Shown: piece after piece, positions 36,025 through 43,140 of the stretch
Layout of the letters: each line of letters begins with the position of its first letter
Position numbering within the stretch: the first letter of the stretch is position 1
Assembly (NCBI GenBank): GCA_018830645.1
Contig: JAHJSA010000002.1
Span: 1 to 56,291 of the forward strand
DNA length: 56,291 nt
DNA from: Actinomycetota bacterium
GTDB lineage: Bacteria; Actinomycetota; Thermoleophilia; RBG-16-64-13
Reading direction: 5' to 3'
The notes under the pieces: generated by a model
Databases searched by the model: none
What the model was told of the DNA's origin: nothing
Seen by the model: the letters and a program-made list of their open reading frames with translations, nothing else
Made by a program: the position numbers and the translations under genes

Positions 36025-36117
36025 GCCGCTCCGATAGCGCCAGATTTCACGAACTCCCAGCACACCCATGGGTTCCGTCGAATTACTTCATGACTACTCG
36101 CGATTCCTGGAGGGACT

Positions 36118-36579
36118 ATGAACTCCAAAGCAGCGGAACGCGTACTCGCGTTGATTCTCTTCTGGGCGGTGGCAGCGGCAATCACGTACGTATTCTGGTG
36201 GATGGGCAAGATGAGCGCCGACGATGCCAGCGCCCTCGTGACGGCGCCGAACTTCTCGGCCGTCTTCGCCTACTGGGGTCTATTCTTCACCTTCTTCATC
36301 GGCCTATACCTGGGCATGGGGGGAGGCGAATGCTTCTCCTGTACGCTCGAGGGTGATCAGACCTTCTCCCCCGATGTCTTGCGCAAGGCCTGCGGCACCG
36401 CCATCGCCTTCGTCGGCACGGCGGTGTCGGTCATGCTGACGACGCGCTTCGCCCAGTACGGGCTGCCCGAAGGGGCCTTCGGTCTCAACTTCACCTCAGG
36501 CTCGCAGGTGCTTTCCCTGCTACCTCTCCACTGGGGTTTCGTCTGGCTCGTGTTCGTCCAGCACCTCAGACTGGTGTAG
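36118..36579 (+). CDS. Four-helix membrane protein, trio member 1
   Basis: The 153-residue protein has about four membrane helices near residues 9-28, 47-66, 88-108 and 130-150. The loop after helix 2 holds GGGECFSCTLEGDQ, a CxxC pair. Just before helix 3 is DVLRKACGTAIAF. The next gene has PVVRKSVGTVVIL at the same place and the same topology, so the two look like diverged paralogues. ATG at 36118 follows GGAGGG. No family is recognised. It is the first gene of a run leading to mtaB and mtaC, which suggests a membrane role in the same process. Confidence 0.72.
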   Translation: MNSKAAERVLALILFWAVAAAITYVFWWMGKMSADDASALVTAPNFSAVFAYWGLFFTFFIGLYLGMGGGECFSCTLEGDQTFSPDVLRKACGTAIAFVGTAVSVMLTTRFAQYGLPEGAFGLNFTSGSQVLSLLPLHWGFVWLVFVQHLRLV

Positions 36580-36590
36580 GGGGTACCACG

Positions 36591-37010
36591 ATGAGCAGAA
36601 CAGCAGGCAAGATCGGGGTCGTCGGGGTCGTCGTCATCCTCGCGGCGATCAGCACCTACGTCATGTACCTCTTGGAATGGACGGTCAGAGGATCGGATAC
36701 CGCTCAAGGTCTCCTGGGATTGGACATCTGTCTCTGGGTCATCTTCTGGACCTTGTGCCTGACAGGCTATTGGGGTCTCCCGGCCGACAAGGTGCCCGTG
36801 GTCCGCAAGAGCGTGGGCACCGTGGTCATCCTCGCGCTCGGCCTGGCTTTCACGTATGTCTTCAAGGCCATCACCCCCGCGATCGTGGGCGGCACTGTGA
36901 GCGGGGTGGTCTCGGAGGCGTACCCGCTGATGTCGCTGACGTACATCGCCTGGAGCCTCGTGTTCGTAATGACGGCGCTGTGGGTGGGGTCGTTCTACTC
37001 GAAACTCTAA
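36591..37010 (+). CDS. Four-helix membrane protein, trio member 2
   Basis: The 139-residue protein has about four helices (residues 8-27, 42-60, 73-95 and 112-135). It shares the RK-x-x-GT motif before helix 3 and a FW-x-L-x-L-x-G-Y-x-G segment in helix 2 with trio member 1 but lacks its CxxC. It starts 11 bases after member 1, with GGGGGTA just before ATG. I do not recognise a family. Its pairing with member 1 suggests a hetero-oligomeric membrane complex. Confidence 0.72.
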   Translation: MSRTAGKIGVVGVVVILAAISTYVMYLLEWTVRGSDTAQGLLGLDICLWVIFWTLCLTGYWGLPADKVPVVRKSVGTVVILALGLAFTYVFKAITPAIVGGTVSGVVSEAYPLMSLTYIAWSLVFVMTALWVGSFYSKL

Positions 37011-37055
37011 CCCCAGCCACACCAACGACGATTCCGTACCAGGAGGTCATGCAAC

Positions 37056-37220
37056 GTGAACACCAGGAATCGAGTCATGCTGGAGGTGCTGGTCGTCGGA
37101 GTCCTGACGGTCGTCTCCACCGTCATTCTCCTCGGCCTCAACATCGGCGGAGTCATCGGCTCTGTCGTGTCCCTCTGGGCGCTCATGTACATGCTGCTCT
37201 ACCACTATCTCGTCACGTGA
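37056..37220 (+). CDS. 54-residue membrane peptide, trio member 3
   Basis: A short frame from GTG 37056 to TGA 37218-37220 encodes VNTRNRVMLEVLVVGVLTVV, then a second hydrophobic segment (GGVIGSVVSLWALMYMLLYH) and YLVT. AGGAGGT at 37041-37047 is well placed. Strong hydrophobicity with a basic N-terminus supports a real one- or two-helix membrane peptide. It follows member 2 by 45 bases and has the character of a small subunit. No homologue is known to me. Confidence 0.65.
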   Translation: MNTRNRVMLEVLVVGVLTVVSTVILLGLNIGGVIGSVVSLWALMYMLLYHYLVT

Positions 37221-37283
37221 TGGGAGGACCCAACCGACTGGTCACCGGACTCCGTGCGCGTCGGTCCTGTTCTCGCTGGAGAG

Positions 37284-37369
37284 TCTAGGCTTGACTTGAA
37301 TATCCTCTAGTTGATAGGCTCTAGCTAAGATAATGTCTAGTTGTATACACAGGCCAAGGGAACTTCTAG
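37284..37369 (+). promoter_or_regulatory. AT-rich promoter region with five TCTAG repeats before mtaB
   Basis: TCTAG occurs at 37284, 37306, 37320, 37336 and 37365. Two copies extend to TCTAGTTG and one to TCTAGCTA. CTAG is scarce in this high-GC sequence, so five within 86 bases is notable. A TTGACT box at 37291-37296 could be a -35 element, and the following AT-rich stretch (TTGATAGG, TAAGATAAT) could hold the -10. The cluster lies about 230-310 bases before mtaB and may be the operator of a dedicated regulator. The rest of 37221-37594 holds no gene I can support. Confidence 0.5.
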
Positions 37370-37594
37370 GGAGAGTTCGTACTAACGTGCCCACCGGTCG
37401 GGGAGAGCTGCGGGCGAGGGTCTCACGCGGCGAGCCATTCGGTTCCTCAAACGGTGCAGGCACCCGTCAGCCTTTGGGGGGAGGTGCGGCCTATGGAGTG
37501 ATCTCAGTCGGCGCCACAGACCGACCAACTGACGCCAACAGACGGCGCCGGTGACCGGCAGGCTGGACTCACACGAACCAACGGAGGGAGACGC

Positions 37595-38968
37595 ATGCCT
37601 AAGTATACGTCGATGGCCTATGGCAGCTGGGAAGAGATGATCTTCGGCACAGCGAAGCATCCGGTTTCCATAGGCTTTGGTCCGGTAGAGCTTGGCAAGA
37701 AGCACGTCCACCCGCAGATCGTGCCCCATCCCCGCCCGGGGAGTGAGGCCACGAAAGAGAAGATCCTCAAAGAGTATCAGCGTATGACCGAAGACGCTCT
37801 GAGCCACTGCGCGGCTCTGGGCTTCCCCAGCATCGTGATCGAGTTCGAGCACATCTACCAGATGACCAGCCAGCCCGAGTGGGCGGCCGCCATCTTCGCC
37901 CAAGCCAAGGCCCAGATGAAGGGGTACTACGAGAAGTACGGCCTGAAATCGGCCTTGATCTCCACCGTGGCGGACCTTCGCAAGCCCGACATGGTGAACA
38001 TGCGCAAGTGCCAAGAGATCGACTGGATGCTCGCGACGTTCGACTCCACCGCGGCGAACGGCGCCGACGTGCTCTCTATCGAGACCATGGGCGGCAAGGA
38101 GGTCTTCGACTACGCGATCCAGCGCAACGATATGAAGGGGATCATCTTCGGCATCGGCGTGCTGTCCAGTATAGACATGGCGTGGCTGTGGCCTCAGATC
38201 GTCACCATAGCCAAGAAGCACGGCATCACCCCTGGTGGTGACACCGACTGCGCCCGTGGCAACACCGCCATGTTCATGGCAGGCGGCTACACCGCCACCG
38301 ACGTCCCGCACACCGTGGCCGCCCTGGCCCGGGGTTGCTCGGCCGCACGTTCCCTGGTGGCCTACGAGTCCGGCGCCACCGGGCCCACCAAGGACTGCGC
38401 CTACGAAGACCCGATCATCAAGGCCATCACCGGCGTGCCCATCACCATGGAGGGTGTCGCCTCGGCCTGTGCGCACGCGGAGCTCCAGTCGAACCTGGTG
38501 GCGGCGGTCGTCGACCTGTGGAGCAATGAGGCGGTCGAGTACCACGACATGTTCGGCGGCTCGAGCGTCGAGGTCTTCACGGAGATCCTCGGCTACAACG
38601 TGGCTCAGATGAACGCTGCAATCGAGCTCGGCTACGCCAAGGAGCTGCAGGCCATCAACGTCGCGAGCGACAAATACCGTGACGTCCACGGGTTCATGCT
38701 GTCGCCCGACAACTCGTACGAGATCGGCAAGGCCATCGTGGCCAACGTCGACAGCTACTACTTGCGGGCGAAGGCAGCCGTCCTGAAGACGGCTGAGTTG
38801 ATCTCCGCCGACAAGAAGATGCTGCTGTCCGACTTCGAGAAGGACGCGCTCGCCAAGGCCCGCGCTGACGTCGAGGCGCTGCCCGACAACGAGGGCGACT
38901 TCATCGATATGTGCCTCAGCGAGTACAGCAAAGTGCCGGGCTTCGACCCCACCTCCTACGGCTTCTAA
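37595..38968 (+). CDS. mtaB: Methanol:corrinoid protein methyltransferase MtaB
   Basis: The 457-residue protein has the full MtaB pattern: KYTSMAYGSWEEMIFG at the start, LSIETMGGKEVFDYA, GGDTDCARGNTAMF, RSLVAYESGATGPTKDC, ITGVPITMEGVASACAH, and SNEAVEYHDMFGG. Glu163, Cys219 and Cys268 fall where the zinc ligands Glu164, Cys220 and Cys269 of the Methanosarcina enzyme lie. MtaB activates methanol on zinc and passes the methyl group to Co(I) of MtaC. The ATG follows GGAGGGAGACGC. mtaC lies about 80 bases downstream. No mtaA is in the window. Confidence in the family is high; in vivo substrate is inferred. Confidence 0.95.
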   Translation: MPKYTSMAYGSWEEMIFGTAKHPVSIGFGPVELGKKHVHPQIVPHPRPGSEATKEKILKEYQRMTEDALSHCAALGFPSIVIEFEHIYQMTSQPEWAAAIFAQAKAQMKGYYEKYGLKSALISTVADLRKPDMVNMRKCQEIDWMLATFDSTAANGADVLSIETMGGKEVFDYAIQRNDMKGIIFGIGVLSSIDMAWLWPQIVTIAKKHGITPGGDTDCARGNTAMFMAGGYTATDVPHTVAALARGCSAARSLVAYESGATGPTKDCAYEDPIIKAITGVPITMEGVASACAHAELQSNLVAAVVDLWSNEAVEYHDMFGGSSVEVFTEILGYNVAQMNAAIELGYAKELQAINVASDKYRDVHGFMLSPDNSYEIGKAIVANVDSYYLRAKAAVLKTAELISADKKMLLSDFEKDALAKARADVEALPDNEGDFIDMCLSEYSKVPGFDPTSYGF

Positions 38969-39050
38969 GGAGCGGCGTGAGGGCACATGCACAGCAGTGG
39001 CGGAGACGACCCCGCCAACGGCGAGATCCTCGAATCACAGGAGGGCATCG

Positions 39051-39815
39051 ATGATAAAGACAGTCAACGATCTAACCGATTTCGACCCGATCTTCATCCG
39101 CTACGACATCAAGATCGCACCTAAGAAGAGGGCGGCCTCCGACGTTTCCACGGACCCGGCGCTCCAAGCGATCGCAAAGGGAGTTGTAGAGGGCGACGAG
39201 GACATGGTGGCCGAAGCCTCCAAGGCGGCCATCGCGTCCAAGGGTCCCCAGACAGTGATCGACACCCTCATCCTCGGCATGGCCGAGGTGAGCAAGCTCT
39301 GGGACGACGGGGTCTACTACCTACCCCAGGTGATCCTCTCCTCCGACGCCCTCATGGTGGGGCTCAACATGGCCGAGGAGGCCTTGGGCTCTGCCGTGGT
39401 CAAGAAGGGCACCGTGGTGATGCACTGCGCCCACGGCGACATCCATGACATCGGCAAGAACGTCGCCGCTGCTCTGATCCGGGCGAACGGCTACAAGGTC
39501 ATCGACCTCGGTTCCGACGTGCCGGAAGAGACGGTCGTCAAGGCGGCCAAGGACAACAAGGCCGACCTCGTGACCGGCACCGCGCTTATGACGACCACTA
39601 TGTCGGCGTTCCACCGGGTCGCCGAAGGGCTGACCAAGGAAGGCATCAACATCCCGGTCGTGGCCAGCGGTGGTGCGGTCTCCGAAGAGTGGGTGACCAG
39701 CTGGGACAGAGGCGTGTATGCCACGTTCGCCAAGCAAGGCCCGGAGATGGCCGGGGACGCAGCCTCGGGCATGTCATGGGAAGACATGCGTGCCAAGTGG
39801 AACCTCGTGCTGTAG
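39051..39815 (+). CDS. mtaC: Methanol corrinoid protein MtaC
   Basis: The 254-residue protein has a helical cap domain (LILGMAEVSKLWDDGVYYLP) followed by a B12-binding Rossmann domain with HGDIHDIGKN. His132 should be the lower axial ligand to cobalt. LTGTALMTTTM-like TGTALMTTTMSAF and VASGGAVSEEW complete the corrinoid site. It carries the methyl group from MtaB. ATG at 39051 has CAGGAGGG upstream, so the longer frame to 38997 is not used. It is co-transcribed with mtaB and ends before a strong terminator. Confidence 0.95.
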   Translation: MIKTVNDLTDFDPIFIRYDIKIAPKKRAASDVSTDPALQAIAKGVVEGDEDMVAEASKAAIASKGPQTVIDTLILGMAEVSKLWDDGVYYLPQVILSSDALMVGLNMAEEALGSAVVKKGTVVMHCAHGDIHDIGKNVAAALIRANGYKVIDLGSDVPEETVVKAAKDNKADLVTGTALMTTTMSAFHRVAEGLTKEGINIPVVASGGAVSEEWVTSWDRGVYATFAKQGPEMAGDAASGMSWEDMRAKWNLVL

Positions 39816-39850
39816 TCTCAGAGTGATCTGGGCGTAGCGCGAACGACCTC

Positions 39851-39886
39851 ACGGAGGCCGGTCCAGCATCTTGGACCGGCCTCCGT
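39851..39886 (+). terminator. Strong hairpin after mtaC
   Basis: ACGGAGGCCGGTCCA (39851-39865) pairs perfectly with TGGACCGGCCTCCGT (39872-39886) around the loop GCATCT, a 15-base-pair stem. No clear T tract follows (CCTGTGACC). It likely ends or protects the mtaBC transcript. The AAA+ gene starts 33 bases further on, so read-through could still occur. Confidence 0.65.
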
Positions 39887-39919
39887 CCTGTGACCAGTCA
39901 GCAACGGACCGGGGAGAGC

Positions 39920-41011
39920 ATGGATCACGTCCCGTATCCCGATTTTTCGGCCGCGGACCTGGATTCGCTGCTGGCGGAGGTCCGCCACGTCACCTCGGCT
40001 CCGGTGGCGGCCACGGAGCGGACCGGCGCCGACCATGTGTACCTTGTGGGCGACGATCGGGTGCTCTTCACCGGTTCGTTCTCCAACGAAGAAGGCCGCA
40101 CCGTAGAACGAGGCTTGGTTCTGCGCCGCTGGCCCACCGCCTTGCTCGCCGGCCGGGCGGACCTCGTTCCGCCGCTCGGTTTCTACCTCGACCACGACGC
40201 TCTCCTCTACCGCTGTGCCCTCGCCTACAGCCTCAATACGCCGCTGGCCCTCCACGGGCATACCGGCGTGGGCAAGACCGAACTCGTGCGCTATTTCGCC
40301 TCTCTCCTCGGCGCCCCCGTCTACCGCATGAACCTTCACGGCCTCTCCACCACGGACGACATCATCGGCAGACTCCTGCCCGCCGGACACGGCACGGTGA
40401 CCTTCCAGGACGGACTGGTGACCACGGCCGTGCGGGGAGGAGGGCTTCTGCTTCTCGAGGAGATGAACGCCACCGGCCAGGAAGTGTGGTTCGTGCTCCA
40501 CGGCCTGCTCGACGGTTCGCGGGCACTGGTGGTGGTCGAGAAAGACAACGAGGTGGTGCATCAACATCCCTGGTGCCGCATCTACGCAACGTTCAACCCC
40601 GGGGAGTACCCCACTCTCTACCCGGGCACCAAGGAACTCTCGGCCGCCTACCTGCGCCGCTGGGCCTCGGTACGCATGGGGTTCCTCGACCTCGAGGCTG
40701 AGCGCACCATCCTACTCGAGCAGCTTCCGGCCCTCGCGCGACCCGAGCATGCACGCATGCTCGACTCCATGCTGCAGGTCGCCGATGTCTGCCGCGAGAT
40801 CCTCGCGAAGCGGGTGCATGCCTTCAACTTCGTGATGAGCACCGGCATCCTCCAATCGTGGGCGACACTAGCGCTGCACCTAGGCCCTGTGAGCGCCGCC
40901 AAGATGGCGTTCTACGACCTGCTCGACGATCGTATGAAGGCCATCTTCCGCGAACAGATCTTCGCGTACGCCACCACGTGGGATCTGACCCGCCTCGACG
41001 CAGGCGCCTAG
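39920..41011 (+). CDS. MoxR-family AAA+ ATPase (NorQ/CbbQ-like)
   Basis: The 363-residue protein has an N-terminal extension of about 100 residues, then an AAA+ module with Walker A GHTGVGKT (residues 113-120), NLHGLSTTDDIIGRL, Walker B GGGLLLLEEMNAT, sensor CRIYATFNPGE, and LRRWASVRM with the arginine-finger region. MoxR-type ATPases act with VWA partners to mature or activate metalloenzymes (NorQ/NorD, CbbQ/CbbO). ATG at 39920 follows GGGGAGAG. It is next to mtaC and convergent with the VWA gene. A role in loading or activating the methyltransferase proteins is an inference. Confidence 0.85.
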   Translation: MDHVPYPDFSAADLDSLLAEVRHVTSAPVAATERTGADHVYLVGDDRVLFTGSFSNEEGRTVERGLVLRRWPTALLAGRADLVPPLGFYLDHDALLYRCALAYSLNTPLALHGHTGVGKTELVRYFASLLGAPVYRMNLHGLSTTDDIIGRLLPAGHGTVTFQDGLVTTAVRGGGLLLLEEMNATGQEVWFVLHGLLDGSRALVVVEKDNEVVHQHPWCRIYATFNPGEYPTLYPGTKELSAAYLRRWASVRMGFLDLEAERTILLEQLPALARPEHARMLDSMLQVADVCREILAKRVHAFNFVMSTGILQSWATLALHLGPVSAAKMAFYDLLDDRMKAIFREQIFAYATTWDLTRLDAGA

Positions 41012-41075
41012 CCCCCTCGCGCGCTCCCCTCCGCGCTCCCGTTGCCACCCCCAATATCCCCACACGCTCCAGCAG

Positions 41076-43076
41076 CTACTCCCAGAGATCCCGGCTCCGC
41101 GCAGCTCCTTCGCGCACGATCTCTTCTAGGAGGTCCACGAACACACCCAGGGCGTCCCACCCCTCGGTCAGTGCCACCGCGCGACGGTGGTAGTCGGGCT
41201 GAACGCCGATACCAACCGCCAGCAACTCGATGCGGGCTGCGGTCAGCCAGGGCAGCAGCCCCTCCTCGTAGTATTCGCGCAACGAGTCGGCGCCCACGGC
41301 CGGCAGCGAGATCGTCGACGGAGTGCCGTCGGTCACCACTACGAAGATCTTTCGTTGCTGTCGTAGACGATCGGCCTTCTGCTTCGCGAAGGCGATCGCC
41401 TCCATCTCCAGGGTGCCGGACATCAGGTAACCGAAGTCGCCGCCGAACCACGGCTGAAGGGTATCGCGGTGGTGGTCATAGAGTTCGGTGACCCCCGAGG
41501 AGTAGAGTGTGACGTCAACCGGCACCCGAGCGGTCGTAAGCAGATCGGTGAACGCGTACGCGATGGCCAGCGCCTTCTCGGCATTGCGCCTCTGCAGCAT
41601 GCTGTACGACACGTCCACCAGTACGTGGAAGTAGTAGCTCAACGCCTGTGGAGCCTTCAGACGCTGGAATAGCCGCAGATCTTCCACGGTCACGAAGCGG
41701 CGCAGGTTGGTTACGCCCACGTGCGTACCGCTGCGAAAGCGCCCCTGCTCGCGCCGCTCCCAGTTGACCCGCAGCGCACGGCGAAGCGGTCCCGCCTGCT
41801 CGGCAAAGGCCTCGACCGCCTGAGGACCGTACTCACCGGCCATTCCGCGCAGTACACCGGAGAGGATCTCGTCCGGCATGAGATCACGGGCGAGCGCGTG
41901 GTCGATGCGAAAGAGAGCGTGCCCGGCGACCATATGAGGCAGCGTGACGAGGACCGTTCCGACCGGACCCTGGGCTACATCAGGAGCCACCTCTCTCGCA
42001 ATGCTGCAGAACTGGGCGATGCCACGCCTCTCCACCGGAGAGTGCGTGCCCTGGGGTGCGGGAACAGGGTCGGTCGAGCCGGGGGCAACGACCGCGTCGC
42101 CGAGCGCCAACAGCGCCGGGAGCAGATCGTACACCGCGAACTCCGCCAGACGGTAGGCCGCCTCGGCATCGTCGCTCCCTGCGATGAGTCGCGCCGTGGG
42201 AGCCAGTCGTTCGAACGCCTGCCCCACTTCGGAGGCGTGCCCCACTTCGAACGCCTGCCCCACTTCGAACGCGTGCTCGGACTCGGGCACACCGCTCGTC
42301 TCCGCGTCGGCTCCGGCCGTCGTGCCGGAGCCGACAGTCCTCATCGCCAGCGCCAGCAACCCGAGCAAGGCGGCCACGGGATCGGCAGACCGACTGAGTT
42401 CCCGGTCACAGGCGAAGCGGGGTTGCAGGTGGCGCACGGCTCCGGCGAAACGGCGTGCGAGCAGAGCGTCGGTCCTGGCCCCTTCGAGGTGCTCAAGAAG
42501 GCCGCGCACCGCGTTCACAGTCTCTCGCTCGGCCAGACGAGCCCTCACGGATGTCGGGAGCCGTCTCCAGCGTTGATGGTGCGGACGGAGGACCCAGTCC
42601 AACGGTTCGGGTGCCGTGAGGTCGGCGGCACTGATGGAGTCCCGCGCACCTGTCGTCGTCACGTGCCGGCGGGCCATTGGGGGCGCACCCAAGACCCGAC
42701 CCAAAGCGTGCAGGAAGCCGGTGCGGAAGGCTTGGAGGAAGGCGGTCCGCACGGAGGGCGCACTCTGGGCTCGTGCGGTAGGTGCACTCGCGAGCGGGTC
42801 GAGCCTGCCTGTCTTCGAGTCGGCGGGCAGGTTACGGGGCGAGAGCAGGTCCACCCACAGATGCACCGAGAGCGTGCCGTCGCGCGACTGCATCCACGTC
42901 ACGGGCTCGGCGTGGCCGAGAGACCAACTGATGTGCACATCGAGTCCACAGAGTCCAGACGCGAAGAGACGCGCGGACGTCTCTATGAGTTCGAGCTCGC
43001 GCTCGAGGTGCTCGCTCTCCGGCGGATCCAGCCCCGGAAAGGCGAGGTGCTCGAACGTGACCGGGCGTCGACTCAC
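41076..43076 (-). CDS. VWA-domain protein (NorD/CbbO-like partner of MoxR)
   Basis: The 666-residue protein has a long N-terminal region without recognised motifs, including a run of repeats EVGQAFEVGHASEVGQAF near residue 270. A C-terminal von Willebrand A domain follows. The metal-ion adhesion site is complete: VDVSYSM (residues 487-493), SGTLEMEA (Thr) and VVTDGTPS (Asp). NorD- and CbbO-type proteins pair with MoxR ATPases to remodel a target enzyme. It is convergent with the AAA+ gene, unusual for a pair that would often be in one operon. It is the downstream neighbour of the RamA-like gene on its own strand. Confidence 0.82.
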   Translation of the reverse strand: MSRRPVTFEHLAFPGLDPPESEHLERELELIETSARLFASGLCGLDVHISWSLGHAEPVTWMQSRDGTLSVHLWVDLLSPRNLPADSKTGRLDPLASAPTARAQSAPSVRTAFLQAFRTGFLHALGRVLGAPPMARRHVTTTGARDSISAADLTAPEPLDWVLRPHHQRWRRLPTSVRARLAERETVNAVRGLLEHLEGARTDALLARRFAGAVRHLQPRFACDRELSRSADPVAALLGLLALAMRTVGSGTTAGADAETSGVPESEHAFEVGQAFEVGHASEVGQAFERLAPTARLIAGSDDAEAAYRLAEFAVYDLLPALLALGDAVVAPGSTDPVPAPQGTHSPVERRGIAQFCSIAREVAPDVAQGPVGTVLVTLPHMVAGHALFRIDHALARDLMPDEILSGVLRGMAGEYGPQAVEAFAEQAGPLRRALRVNWERREQGRFRSGTHVGVTNLRRFVTVEDLRLFQRLKAPQALSYYFHVLVDVSYSMLQRRNAEKALAIAYAFTDLLTTARVPVDVTLYSSGVTELYDHHRDTLQPWFGGDFGYLMSGTLEMEAIAFAKQKADRLRQQRKIFVVVTDGTPSTISLPAVGADSLREYYEEGLLPWLTAARIELLAVGIGVQPDYHRRAVALTEGWDALGVFVDLLEEIVREGAARSRDLWE
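42211..42277. repeat. 18-base tandem repeats inside the VWA gene
   Basis: TCGAACGCCTGCCCCACT repeats at 42211, 42229 (with changes), 42247 and partly at 42265. It encodes the repeated EVGxAF hexapeptides in the protein. It is a coding minisatellite whose copy number may vary between strains. Confidence 0.8.
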
Positions 43077-43140
43077 GGCGCAACTCCTACGCCGCGGCGG
43101 CTGCGTGCTCGCCGGGCGCGCGAAGAGCGCACCCCGCCCC

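Larger units (their letters stand above)
35599..36117. other. Long non-coding leader region with a hairpin and duplications
   Basis: This 519-base stretch separates the MFS gene from the membrane trio and has no convincing gene. It contains a TTGACT box at 35754-35759 with AT-rich sequence 20-30 bases on, an octamer AGCTATAC repeated twice in tandem (about 35786-35801), a strong hairpin at 35862-35883, and a perfect 22-base tandem duplication at 35981-36024. GGAGGG before ATG 36118 is the ribosome site of the first trio gene. It could be a long regulated leader, but no known riboswitch consensus is visible. Confidence 0.5.

Noticed and set aside
35599-36117. A coding gene in the long gap before the membrane trio
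   Set aside because: Frames here are short, lack ribosome sites, and cross the 22-base tandem repeat and the hairpin; composition is not that of the neighbouring genes.
37221-37594. A cobalamin riboswitch before mtaB
   Set aside because: A B12-dependent system made this attractive, but I find neither the conserved B12 box nor the usual core helices; a covariance search would settle it.
37382-38992. A 536-codon minus-strand frame opposite mtaB
   Set aside because: It is the antisense shadow of mtaB; the mtaB product matches its family along the whole length and the antisense product matches nothing.
42211-42277. A CRISPR-like repeat array
   Set aside because: The units are adjacent without spacers and lie within a coding sequence, so this is a tandem repeat. 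No CRISPR array or cas gene was seen anywhere in the window.
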